A DNA stretch of 52,740 nt from WJMT01 sp964624145 (GTDB lineage: Bacteria > Acidobacteriota > Aminicenantia > Aminicenantales > Aminicenantaceae). The stretch is taken from NCBI GenBank assembly GCA_964624145.1, contig CAZUXT010000022.1, positions 1-52,740 on the forward strand, given 5' to 3'. The notes beneath the pieces were generated by a model that was given only the letters and a program-made list of their open reading frames with translations, had not been told where the DNA came from and searched no databases. Position numbers and translations under genes: made by a program. Positions 32,736 through 40,900 of the stretch are shown piece after piece (positions within the stretch are counted from its first letter, which is position 1; the number at the start of each line of letters is the position of its first letter).

Positions 32736-33533
32736 ATGGGAGTGAATTTGAAAAAAGCACTGATATTGATTCTGGGCATGGCTGTCCTTACAGGAACAGG
32801 CTTTTCCCAGGTGGAACTCACCGCATTCGGGCTGTATAACTTAAATATTTCTTATCCCAATGACGGACAGTTTAACTCTAGAGTGGAAGATATTGTGGAG
32901 TCCTGGTATTCTGAATGGCTTGCTTTTTTTGCAAATGTTTTAGAGCAGGAGGACGGGCTGGGATTCGGAGCGAGGATTGCTTACGACGTAACACCATCTA
33001 CGGGTTTTGAAGCCTGTGTTGAGTACATAACAGCGGAAACAGCCTTTATCGGTAATATAGTGGACAACCTGCAGGATAAGATGGAGTCCATAGGATACAG
33101 TGGTTGGATACAAACAGCCAATAAGTCGGGTGGAAATATCATGCGCTATTACGGCAATATTGTTTTTAACTTTCCTAATGCAAGTAGAATGACTCCTTAT
33201 GCCACGGCTGGTTTGGGCATCACTCAGTTCAAAATCCGACAAAACGGACCTCAAATAGAGACAGGATATGGTTCGCAAGAAGAAAAAATATATTTGTATT
33301 ATAATGATGTTTCTGCTCTTACATTCAACGGTGGACTCGGTGTGAAAGCTCTTTTTACACCAAATATTGGCCTTAGGGCTGATGCCAGAATTTTTGTCTG
33401 TGACCCTGATTTCGATCAAATGATCAGCTTCGAAACCATGGGGATTACTGTTTTTGAAGATGAAGGATCCTATATTCAGGGGGGCACTCATATTGATACC
33501 AATCTGAATATTGGTATTTTTGTACGGTTTTGA
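32736..33533 (+). CDS. outer-membrane beta-barrel protein, paralogue 2
   Basis: Protein of 265 residues clearly duplicated from the preceding gene. The signal peptide ends near GTGFSQ, then VELTAFGLYNLNISYPN, a central SGGNIMRYYGNIVFN block and LTFNGGLGVKALFTPNIGLR are shared with small changes. It ends LNIGIFVRF with the barrel Phe. The sequences differ most in the predicted extracellular loops (for example near residues 45-60 and 175-195). GHMP kinase follows after 17 bases. Confidence 0.8.
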   Translation: MGVNLKKALILILGMAVLTGTGFSQVELTAFGLYNLNISYPNDGQFNSRVEDIVESWYSEWLAFFANVLEQEDGLGFGARIAYDVTPSTGFEACVEYITAETAFIGNIVDNLQDKMESIGYSGWIQTANKSGGNIMRYYGNIVFNFPNASRMTPYATAGLGITQFKIRQNGPQIETGYGSQEEKIYLYYNDVSALTFNGGLGVKALFTPNIGLRADARIFVCDPDFDQMISFETMGITVFEDEGSYIQGGTHIDTNLNIGIFVRF

Positions 33534-33550
33534 TTCATTGATCCCGCTTC

Positions 33551-34552
33551 ATGAAAACATCTTTTAAAGAAAAGGCTTATGCCAGGGCCGGTTTTTTAGG
33601 GAATCCCTCGGATGGTTATTTTGGTAAGACCATTGCTGTATCCGTAAAGAATTTTTATGCCGAAGCAGAAGTCAAGAAGAGCCGGACGCTTGAGATAAGG
33701 CCCTGCGATTTGGACCGTTCCGTTTACGGCAGCCTGTCCGGTTTGGTTAAGGAACTGAACATTTATGGATATTATGGAGGGGTGCGCCTTATCAAGGCAG
33801 CCATAAAAAAATTTTATGACTACTGCAATGAAAACAAAATACCCATAGAAAGCAAAAATTTCACAGTCAGTTACCAGTCGAATATCCCCCGCCAGTTGGG
33901 ATTGGGCGGCTCCAGTGCTATCATAACAGCCGTGCTCAGAGCTCTGATGCGTTTCTATAATGTGGAAATCCCTTTGAATATTCTTCCTTCTCTCATTCTT
34001 GAAGCTGAGCGCGAGGAGTTAGGAATAAATGCCGGATTTATGGACCGGGTGGTCCAGGTCTTTGAAGGGTGCGTGTATATGGACCTTAAAAAGGAAATGA
34101 TCCAGTCACAAGGGCACGGCCTCTATGAGGAATTGGATTCATCGCTTTTGCCTCCCCTTTATCTTGCATACAAACCAAGCCTGGGAAAGGTTTCGGGAAA
34201 GGTCTTAAATGATATCAGGATGGGTTATGATAGAGGTGATCGGTTTGTGAGAGAAACACTGAAAAAAATTGCGGAAAAAGCAGAGATAGGGAAAGAAGCT
34301 GTGAAAAAAAGAGATTATAAACATATAAAAATTCTTATGAATGAGAATTTTGATTTAAGAAGCCGGATAATGAAAATAAGCAAGCCCAATATGGAGATGA
34401 TCAACACAGCCCGCCGCTGCGGGGCGTCTGCTAAATTTGCTGGTTCAGGCGGCGCCATCCTGGGGATGTACGGGGATGAGGAGACCTATGTCCGGCTGAA
34501 AAAAGAGATGGAGAAGATCCAGGCCAAAGTCATCAAGCCCATCATCGGATGA
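33551..34552 (+). CDS. GHMP kinase (glucuronokinase-like)
   Basis: Small-molecule kinase of 333 residues. The N-terminus YARAGFLGNPSDGYFGKTIA is the typical start of the glucuronokinase-type GHMP group. The ATP loop is RQLGLGGSSAIITA near residue 120 and the third GHMP motif AKFAGSGGAILGMY is near residue 300. It probably phosphorylates the anomeric position of a sugar or uronic acid. It lies 17 bases after the barrel gene. Its stop codon TGA (34550-34552) lies in the terminal sequence of a family B repeat. Confidence 0.85.
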   Translation: MKTSFKEKAYARAGFLGNPSDGYFGKTIAVSVKNFYAEAEVKKSRTLEIRPCDLDRSVYGSLSGLVKELNIYGYYGGVRLIKAAIKKFYDYCNENKIPIESKNFTVSYQSNIPRQLGLGGSSAIITAVLRALMRFYNVEIPLNILPSLILEAEREELGINAGFMDRVVQVFEGCVYMDLKKEMIQSQGHGLYEELDSSLLPPLYLAYKPSLGKVSGKVLNDIRMGYDRGDRFVRETLKKIAEKAEIGKEAVKKRDYKHIKILMNENFDLRSRIMKISKPNMEMINTARRCGASAKFAGSGGAILGMYGDEETYVRLKKEMEKIQAKVIKPIIG

Positions 34553-34738
34553 AATACAGGTGTGGCTGAAGCGCCATAAAAGATTTAGCCTTCGGATGAG
34601 GCTTTTCGAGGGTACCCGGCGATGCCGGGCTCCGAGTATGTTTGACCCACGGACGGGGGGAGTTACGCAGGAGCCGAGAAAAACGAAGAAGAATGGCGTC
34701 AAAAATCTTTTGCAAGCGACAGCCACACCTGATTTTTA
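34550..34738. repeat. family B palindromic repeat, copy 1
   Basis: TIR CAGGTGTGGCTG (34557-34568) and CAGCCACACCTG (34720-34731) pair perfectly. Inside are AAAAGATTT/AAATCTTTT arms, a GGATGAGG loop region, CCCGGC-GAT-GCCGGG and GGCTCC/GGAGCC. It fills the whole convergent gap between the GHMP kinase and M14 genes: the kinase stop is within its left end and the M14 stop (34741) is at its right edge. A transcript from either side would form a long hairpin followed by a T-rich end, so terminator use is plausible. Short open frames inside are not genes. Confidence 0.85.
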
Positions 34739-34740
34739 TT

Positions 34741-36507
34741 TTATTTGAGCTGGAGGGTTTTGGTGATTTTTCCTCCGTGTCTGGAATCGTATTTTATCTC
34801 AACACTCCCTTTCCCTGAGACTAAAAATTGATACTCAACACTGCCGAATCCGGGAACGAACAGGAATTGAAGTTCAGGCTTGTGTTCTTTGTATGAGACT
34901 GTGTTTCTGTATTTATTCTGGAGTTTTCCACCGGCCAGGACATTGATATCTTTTCCTGAAACACGGAGAAAGTCTTTCGGGTAGAGCTTATGCTGCTGTG
35001 CGTAGTAATTCATAGTGGGGATGGCTTTCGTGTTTGTAAGCCTGACTCTCAATCTGTATAGATTGTTCTCCATTTTTTTGACCTCAAAGACATCCATGCT
35101 TATTTCAGGTGTGTTTTGTGCGGAAAAAAGAACAGCCATGGCGTTTCTGTGGACAAGGTCTTTGAGCATGAAAGGAGCGGACAGGCGTGAAGAGAATTTG
35201 ACCCATCCTCCGATCTCGATTTCTCCATAGGTGGGATGGTCGTAAGCAGTCCAGGATTTGTGAAGTTCTCCCTGTGCCAGATGATCATTGAATTTCAATC
35301 GTTCTCTTTCCACCTCATTCGATCCTCTAAAGAAATCTCTTTCTTCCGCTGTGTCAGGCTTGACCTTTTTCTCCTCTTCTCTGGTTTTAAATGTCTCGGT
35401 TGAAGACTGAAAAAGCTCCCCTACAAATCCGTAGGTGCCGTTGCAGCAGACCATCCATTCGATAAAATCTCCGTATGTGGTGTAAAGGTCTTTCCAGCCC
35501 ACTAAATACTCGTAGCCCGGAGTGATCCGTTCAGCCTGTTCTCCCAGATAATCATAGACCTGAATATCCTGTGGGGGATAAGTGAGCTTTTTGACACTTG
35601 GGCCTCTCAGGTACATCCCGCCCGAATTGTGAAAAGCCCAGGCCATGCAGATATTTGGGCGTTTTCGGACGAAAGAAGCAATGGCTTTTATACCGACACC
35701 GGAAAGAGGATAATCTCCGGCTCCTGACTGGACATATTCAGGCATCCAGTCAAATCCCCAGTTTCTGTTAGGGTCAACATAACCTTCGGAGTCTTCATTG
35801 ATCTGACCGTCTCCGTCATTATCGATCCCCTCTTGTCCCAGTAAAGTCCATTCTCCTTTTTCACCGGGTTTTATCCGCATCATTAAGCGGGGATCTTCAG
35901 GGTCAGTTTTGTAGGCACCCAGCGGGTCCTTTTTCCGCATCATGCATATGTTTCCGTCTCCGTCAAGGTCATCGGGAAAGTCTTCATCAACCAGCCCGTC
36001 CCGGTCATCATCTTTAGGCCTTCTGAGGCCTCTGTTGCTGCTTGAGGTGTTAGGATCATTGAAAAAGTGGTATCTTCCGTCCACGTTAACAGAGGGAATG
36101 ACATAGAAACAGTTTTTATCCACCAGTTCAGTCACGTTCTCGTTCTCGCCGTATTTGGTGAGGATATAATTAAGAAAATAAAGGCACACTTCTGTAGCCT
36201 GGATCTCGTTGCCGTGTATGTTCCCGTCCACATATACGCCGGGTTTATCCAGTTCAGCTCCTGTCGCAGGATTATTCACAGTCAGACAGTATATGGCCCT
36301 ACCTTCTTCGCTTTTTCCCACTATATCGAGTTTGGTTAATTTTGGGAGAGCTTTGTTTAAGGCTTTGACAGCATTCACGACATCTTCATAAGAATAATAA
36401 TCATCAAAGGTAAGAGGAACCGTGATTTTTTGATCCGCAGCTCCCGCATTTACGGATGCGGCCAGTAAGAGCAGTAGTATAAGTGAATAACTTGAAATTT
36501 TTATCAT
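34741..36507 (-). CDS. exported M14 zinc carboxypeptidase
   Basis: Protein of 588 residues with a signal peptide (about 1-23). The catalytic M14 domain has zinc ligands H98 and E101 (HGNE) and H293 (AFHNS), substrate arginine R248 (DPNRNW), and the general base E364 (FVGELF). Between residues 164 and 240 three acidic loops (DDDRDGLVDED, DLDGDGN, DNDGDGQINED) look like calcium-binding thrombospondin-type-3 or EF-hand-like inserts. The C-terminal beta domains follow. AGGAGG precedes the ATG at 36507, preferred over a start 13 codons earlier; it forms an ATGA overlap with the inactive paralogue upstream. Confidence 0.88.
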   Translation of the reverse strand: MIKISSYSLILLLLLAASVNAGAADQKITVPLTFDDYYSYEDVVNAVKALNKALPKLTKLDIVGKSEEGRAIYCLTVNNPATGAELDKPGVYVDGNIHGNEIQATEVCLYFLNYILTKYGENENVTELVDKNCFYVIPSVNVDGRYHFFNDPNTSSSNRGLRRPKDDDRDGLVDEDFPDDLDGDGNICMMRKKDPLGAYKTDPEDPRLMMRIKPGEKGEWTLLGQEGIDNDGDGQINEDSEGYVDPNRNWGFDWMPEYVQSGAGDYPLSGVGIKAIASFVRKRPNICMAWAFHNSGGMYLRGPSVKKLTYPPQDIQVYDYLGEQAERITPGYEYLVGWKDLYTTYGDFIEWMVCCNGTYGFVGELFQSSTETFKTREEEKKVKPDTAEERDFFRGSNEVERERLKFNDHLAQGELHKSWTAYDHPTYGEIEIGGWVKFSSRLSAPFMLKDLVHRNAMAVLFSAQNTPEISMDVFEVKKMENNLYRLRVRLTNTKAIPTMNYYAQQHKLYPKDFLRVSGKDINVLAGGKLQNKYRNTVSYKEHKPELQFLFVPGFGSVEYQFLVSGKGSVEIKYDSRHGGKITKTLQLK

Positions 36508-38525
36508 CTGTTGCCTCCTAAAGTTATGACCTTGGAATCCTTCCATGCAATATTTGTGATGGTCTGGATTTTGATTTCTCCCGGCTTTTTTGCGTGGACA
36601 AGCCAGCTCACTTCCTGGATTCTCTTCTGTCCGAATGATTTTATGAGGCTTCTTTTCTTTCCTTCCAGTATTTCGATATCGCCTTCAACTGTGACAACAG
36701 CAGGAAGGATCCTTGAGTTTCTTTCTCCCATTGCTGTGGGATAAGGCAGATAACCTGAATTTTCCACCCAGACTTTTATCCGGTAGATGCTCTTTCCGAT
36801 TTCATCGACTTCTGTTTTTGCGATTTTTATCCGCGCCATTTTATCAGCGATCTCAAAGACCCAGGGGAGTTGACCTTTGAGCAGAGGCTCAACCCTATCT
36901 GCCGGGGGAGTGTTTTTGATAAACGGGACCTCTCCTCCTATTTCGACATTTCCTAAAGTGGGATGGTCGTATGTCTTCCAGTTTATAAAACCTTTTCCAT
37001 CCAGATTTTTATCACTGAAAGCAAGAAGGGCTTTTTCTTCTTCAGAGCCTCCCTCGCTGTCTTCAGGTTTTGGCATCTTTTTGAGCATCTCTGCCATTCT
37101 TTTTGTATTCATAGCGCCGCTCTTAACAGCATCTATGACATTCTTTGCTTTAAAATTTTCAGGAGCTCCTACTGATCTGAGAAACTGATCTATTTTTTCT
37201 TCACCCAGTGCTATAAACTCCTCATCTGACATGTTTTCCAGTTTTTCGGGAGTGATCTCCTGTTCTTCCTTTTCTTCTTTCACTTTTGGTAATGTCCAGA
37301 AATCCATAGTGAAAGAGGGGAGGCCGAGATGATAGTAAGCCCAGAGTTCAAAGGAACCGTCTTTGGCTTTTTGAGGTTCCAGACGCTCTGTGTCAAGTCC
37401 ATTTTTTTTGAGAAATTCCTTGTATTGTTCAGAAAGTTCTTTATAGTATTTCAGGTCTTCAGGCAAGGGGTTGACCACGGCACCAAGCCCCAAAAATTGA
37501 GCGACCATGGATTCTGTGAGCTCCATGCCTTCGGGCACAAACGGCTGGAGAAGGTCAATGATTTCCTTCATGGTGTAGGTTTTCTCTGTATCCAATCCCA
37601 GCATTTCTCCGTATCTTTCAGGTATTTTGATATTATTCAGATCCACAGAACCTCGTCTCCCTCCTGCCGGCGGATTGAGACAGAAATTAGTTTCCCCGAA
37701 ACAGAACGTCATTCCGATCTCTCTGTGCTCCATAATGAATTTTATGAGAAAGTAGCTTTCCTCTTCGCTTCCTGGCCAGAGTCCTCCGGTTTTGGTGTGG
37801 TGTTCAAAAAGATGGGGGAAATTAATACCGATGTTTACACCTCCCGGCCCGTCTTCATTGTAGTCTCCGTCTCCATCATTATCCAGGCCTTCAGAGTAGA
37901 GTTTATAGAGGCCCTGTTCTCCTTTGCTGGGATCAGCTCTTTTCATGAGTCTGGGTTCTCCTTTTACGGGGATCCAGGATCCTTCAGGGCTCTTCACCCG
38001 CATCATGGTTATGATTCCGTTTCCATCAAGGTCATCCGTTCCGTCTTCATCTTCTTGATCGTCCATGTCATCGTTGTAAGGATTGGAATTTCTGGGATCC
38101 TGAATTGAAGGTTTGTTAAAGTAATGTGCTGCTGCGTCAGGATTGCCGCATACAAGGATATACCAGGTCTTATCCTTAATGAGTGAATCATCTTCCAAAA
38201 GAGACTTGACTAAATAAAGAGCGGCTTCGCTTGCAATGGGTGTTGTTCCCTGCATATTTGCGGCTACGAAGACAGCGGGCAGTTCTTTTTTGGCTGTGCC
38301 GGTTTCGTTTCCTATCTCTAATATTGAGATTTCCCTTTGAGAAGGAGTAGCAGCGATTTTGTGAAGTTTTGTTATTTTAGGGAAACGGTCTGCCGCATCT
38401 TTAAGGATCTTATTGAGCTCATCCGGACTGTGGTATCGGTCAAACGTAAAGTCAATTGTGGATGCGAAGCTGAATAGAGCAAGGCATATTATTCCTAGAA
38501 AAATCTGCAGTGTTTTTTGTTTCAT
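36504..38525 (-). CDS. M14-like paralogue lacking the zinc site (pseudoenzyme)
   Basis: Protein of 673 residues with a signal peptide (about 1-21) and the same domain order as the next gene, but the active site is gone: HGNE is replaced by QGTT (Q92, T95), the DPNRNW arginine segment by VNIGINF, the third zinc histidine by glycine in CFGETN, and the catalytic Glu by Asp in SFTMDFW. The acidic calcium-like loops (DDQEDEDGTDDLDGNG, DNDGDGDYNEDG) are kept. There is an extra helical insert of about 130 residues before the C-terminal domain. ATG at 38525 with GAGAGG fits better than a GTG two codons earlier. It may bind and regulate or localise the active partner. Confidence 0.82.
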   Translation of the reverse strand: MKQKTLQIFLGIICLALFSFASTIDFTFDRYHSPDELNKILKDAADRFPKITKLHKIAATPSQREISILEIGNETGTAKKELPAVFVAANMQGTTPIASEAALYLVKSLLEDDSLIKDKTWYILVCGNPDAAAHYFNKPSIQDPRNSNPYNDDMDDQEDEDGTDDLDGNGIITMMRVKSPEGSWIPVKGEPRLMKRADPSKGEQGLYKLYSEGLDNDGDGDYNEDGPGGVNIGINFPHLFEHHTKTGGLWPGSEEESYFLIKFIMEHREIGMTFCFGETNFCLNPPAGGRRGSVDLNNIKIPERYGEMLGLDTEKTYTMKEIIDLLQPFVPEGMELTESMVAQFLGLGAVVNPLPEDLKYYKELSEQYKEFLKKNGLDTERLEPQKAKDGSFELWAYYHLGLPSFTMDFWTLPKVKEEKEEQEITPEKLENMSDEEFIALGEEKIDQFLRSVGAPENFKAKNVIDAVKSGAMNTKRMAEMLKKMPKPEDSEGGSEEEKALLAFSDKNLDGKGFINWKTYDHPTLGNVEIGGEVPFIKNTPPADRVEPLLKGQLPWVFEIADKMARIKIAKTEVDEIGKSIYRIKVWVENSGYLPYPTAMGERNSRILPAVVTVEGDIEILEGKKRSLIKSFGQKRIQEVSWLVHAKKPGEIKIQTITNIAWKDSKVITLGGNR

Positions 38526-38606
38526 TGGCACCTCTCTTCTTTCATTTTTTTATTTATAATAGTATATACGGATTTTTTTTGAAAAGAGTTTTATAAAAAA
38601 TGCTGG

Positions 38607-39818
38607 TTATTCTGAGAAGTAGCCTGTCCTGTATGCTAATTTGCAATCCTTACTTTTAACTTTGACCTCTATGTTTGTAAATTCCCCTTGGTTTTGAGCT
38701 TTTTCCGGAGTGTAGTAAAGAATATAATATTGTTTCGCTTGATCAGTACTTTCTTTAAACGACAAAAAAGGATTCTGGGTGGAATAAACAGCTCCGCCGG
38801 TCGCTTTGGCTGTTTCTGAAAATGTCTCGAATATATCTTCGGACTGTTCATGCATCTGTATCCCGGAGTAAATATCGGGTTTTTTGTCCATGAAAATAAA
38901 ATTGAAATAAATCCCCGCATCAGTGTATGAGCGCATGATTGTTTCCGTATTGAGCTTTGGTTCCCTGCTGTATAAAGACATAAGGTCCTGAATGTTCCCC
39001 AGAACGTGCGGTTGGTCCTGGAGATTGGATATGAGCTGCTGTATGACATTCGGATGGATCTCAGGCCTGAATTCCCGCTCATAAAACAAATACACAAATT
39101 TCTGCCCCGGTCTATTTTTGAGCTGGTTCGCAAAACTCAGATACTTGCTCTGATTGACCATTCGGAGCTGTTCGATTTCATCGAGGGTTTCTCTGTATCT
39201 GGGGAGTAAAAATTCAATACCAAAAGCATCAACACTTGAATCCTGGTCAAAATCAAAACCTGTCCGTGAACTGGTACCTGAGAGGCTGCTCACAATCCTT
39301 CTAAGGTCTCTGAGAAGGTTTTTGTACTGGGAAGAGCCTGTTTGGGTGTCTTTTCTAACGATTTTTATCATTTCTTCTGAGATTTCTTCCTTTGACATGG
39401 ACTGGAGTGCTTGATTTGACAGAGAGTAGTTTTTCATGGGTGTCATGAGTTCAAGGGAATCACTTTGAGTGATGACGTCTGAGAAAAAATATTTTATGGC
39501 ATCTGCGATTTTAGGGTTGTATTCCGTAAATTGAAAAAGAAGGTAAAAAGTTCTGGATACATCGGGATTCAATTCTGTCAATTCTTCTTTCCTTGTGATT
39601 TGGTCTTTTTCCGCTAGGTAAAGAGCTTTGATTTTTTGTTTTATCCCATCTTCCCATATTTCAAAATCATCTATCTTGAGATCAGATAAAAATTCATTTC
39701 CATCAAATACCCGGACCGGAACCGCAATGCTTTTTTCTTGAGTTTCAAGAGGTTCTTGAGCAGGAAGAATATAAGTGCTGATGAGAAATATGCTTAGGAA
39801 TAATATTGGTCTTTTCAT
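38607..39818 (-). CDS. VWFA-related acidobacterial-type exported protein
   Basis: Protein of 403 residues with a signal peptide (MKRPILFLSIFLISTYILPA). IAVPVRVFDGNEFLSDLKID and DFEIWEDGIKQKIKALYL form the N-terminal segment typical of the acidobacterial VWFA-related family. The remainder is a degenerate VWA-like alpha/beta domain (FYLLFQFTEYN, FVYLFYEREFRPE) with no clean MIDAS DxSxS. The C-terminal end YYILYYTPEKAQNQGEF and LAYRTGYFSE is also typical. It is a single gene. Its role is unknown; family members are useful markers of Acidobacteriota-like genomes. Confidence 0.8.
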   Translation of the reverse strand: MKRPILFLSIFLISTYILPAQEPLETQEKSIAVPVRVFDGNEFLSDLKIDDFEIWEDGIKQKIKALYLAEKDQITRKEELTELNPDVSRTFYLLFQFTEYNPKIADAIKYFFSDVITQSDSLELMTPMKNYSLSNQALQSMSKEEISEEMIKIVRKDTQTGSSQYKNLLRDLRRIVSSLSGTSSRTGFDFDQDSSVDAFGIEFLLPRYRETLDEIEQLRMVNQSKYLSFANQLKNRPGQKFVYLFYEREFRPEIHPNVIQQLISNLQDQPHVLGNIQDLMSLYSREPKLNTETIMRSYTDAGIYFNFIFMDKKPDIYSGIQMHEQSEDIFETFSETAKATGGAVYSTQNPFLSFKESTDQAKQYYILYYTPEKAQNQGEFTNIEVKVKSKDCKLAYRTGYFSE

Positions 39819-40114
39819 ATAAATCTCTCCTCTTATCTATATCAACAGCAAATTATATGCCAACTTTTATTAGGGGATATGATAATTTCTTTTATAAATT
39901 GCTGTCCTCTTTATATGTCACATGTATCGTAATAATTCTAATACTATATATACTTTAAAACAACAAAAAATGTTGCTTTTATTATCCATATTGTTTATAT
40001 TATTCATTTCAAGGGGTTGGAGAATTGAAGGCCTGCTTTTATTGGAAGATTATTAGAGAAAAATCGAATAAAATTATCAATAATGTTATAATATGTCACT
40101 TAAAGGACAGATAG
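39819..40114. other. AT-rich divergent spacer
   Basis: About 300 bases between the VWFA-related gene and the PilZ gene. A weak hairpin CAACA/TGTTG followed by CTTTTA lies at 39961-39980. Several TATA-like boxes are present but none has a convincing -35 partner. No gene or repeat recognised. Confidence 0.4.
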
Positions 40115-40480
40115 ATGATGGAAAAGGATAAAAGGCGGGAAAGAAGAAAACAGGAAAAACAGAAAGTCGAAGTGGAGATTATGGAGATATCCTCTTCCGG
40201 AAAGCGGCCGAGTTCTGAAAAATTCATAGCCCTCACGGAAAATCTCTCGTTGAATGGAGTAAGGATAAAGTGCCCTAGGTATTTTCCCGTAAATACTGTG
40301 TTGAAAATAAAACTTCCGCTGTTAAAAAAGAAGCCGGTTTTTTTACGCGGAAAGATTCGCTGGGTGGAAAATATTAAAAAGGAAAAGAATTTCGGTATGG
40401 GAATTGAATTCATAGACACTCTTCCTGTTGAATTCATTACCCTTATGGAACACTTATATGGTGCTCCCAAGTCATCCTAG
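40115..40480 (+). CDS. PilZ domain protein (c-di-GMP receptor)
   Basis: Single-domain PilZ protein of 121 residues. RRERRKQ carries the RxxxR-type c-di-GMP binding motif and NLSLNGVRI the NxSxxG motif. KNFGMGIEFID closes the barrel. It is probably a cytoplasmic c-di-GMP effector. Two adjacent ATG codons (40115, 40118) are possible; AAAGGAC lies upstream. The stop TAG at 40478-40480 is directly followed by the left end of a family A repeat. No cyclase or flagellar gene is nearby. Confidence 0.85.
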   Translation: MMEKDKRRERRKQEKQKVEVEIMEISSSGKRPSSEKFIALTENLSLNGVRIKCPRYFPVNTVLKIKLPLLKKKPVFLRGKIRWVENIKKEKNFGMGIEFIDTLPVEFITLMEHLYGAPKSS

Positions 40481-40879
40481 CCTGACCTATTCATAAAAAT
40501 GGTGATGATCATTTTTTTACCATTGAGGCAAGCCGATATGAAATTCAGATATGGCCTGTGCTCACTAAAGATTTTAAACGCCATTCTTCGCACTGTGTTC
40601 TCGGCTGCTGCGCAACTCCCCCCGTCCGTGGGTCAAACACGCTCACAGCTCGGATCAGCCGAGTTCCCTCAAACACAGCACTACGAAGGCTAAATCTTCA
40701 ATATCGCTTCAGCCACACCTGAATTTCATTAAGCTTCTCTCCTTTTATCGATCCTGTCCGTTAATCCATTTATTTTTTATTCCGATGAGTCAGTGAACCG
40801 GTTTCAAGCATAATATCAATATGGTAATATAATGGGCCTGGATTATTTATAAACTGAGATTATGAATAGGTCAGGTTAG
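40479..40879. repeat. family A repeat, full copy carrying a nested family B copy
   Basis: Left end CCTGACCTATTCATAA (40481-40496) and right end TTATGAATAGGTCAGG (40860-40875) are perfect inverted repeats. AATGGT/ACCATT near the left end forms a small stem. The segment AGGCAAGCCGAT is shared with the copy at 4295. A family B element sits inside. Nothing in it looks coding. An extra CCTGGATTATTTATAA at 40838-40853 resembles another end in direct orientation. Confidence 0.7.
40538..40730 (-). repeat. family B repeat, diverged copy nested in family A
   Basis: Left end ATGAAATTCAGATATGG (40538-40554) and right end CAGCCACACCTGAATTTCAT (40711-40730). The core CTCCCCCCGTCCGTGGGTCA is shared with other copies, in inverse orientation to copy 1, but the terminal-loop hairpins are more diverged (AGCTCGGATCAGCCGAG). 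Confidence 0.75.
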
Positions 40880-40900
40880 CGTTTTGAGAGAGAGGTCAAA

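Noticed and set aside
34550..34738. Family B repeats as tRNA or CRISPR repeats
   Set aside because: No cloverleaf with a recognisable anticodon, no regular spacing and no spacers; the inverted ends fit a mobile or palindromic element.
34445..34748. Open frames on both strands over the GHMP kinase end
   Set aside because: They combine repeat sequence with an out-of-frame part of a real gene.
37329..38108. 259-codon plus-strand open frame
   Set aside because: Antisense to the M14-like paralogue; its translation is unbalanced, rich in Phe and Val from complementary codons.
40499..40693. 64-codon open frame after the PilZ gene
   Set aside because: Lies within nested A and B repeats; no coding features.
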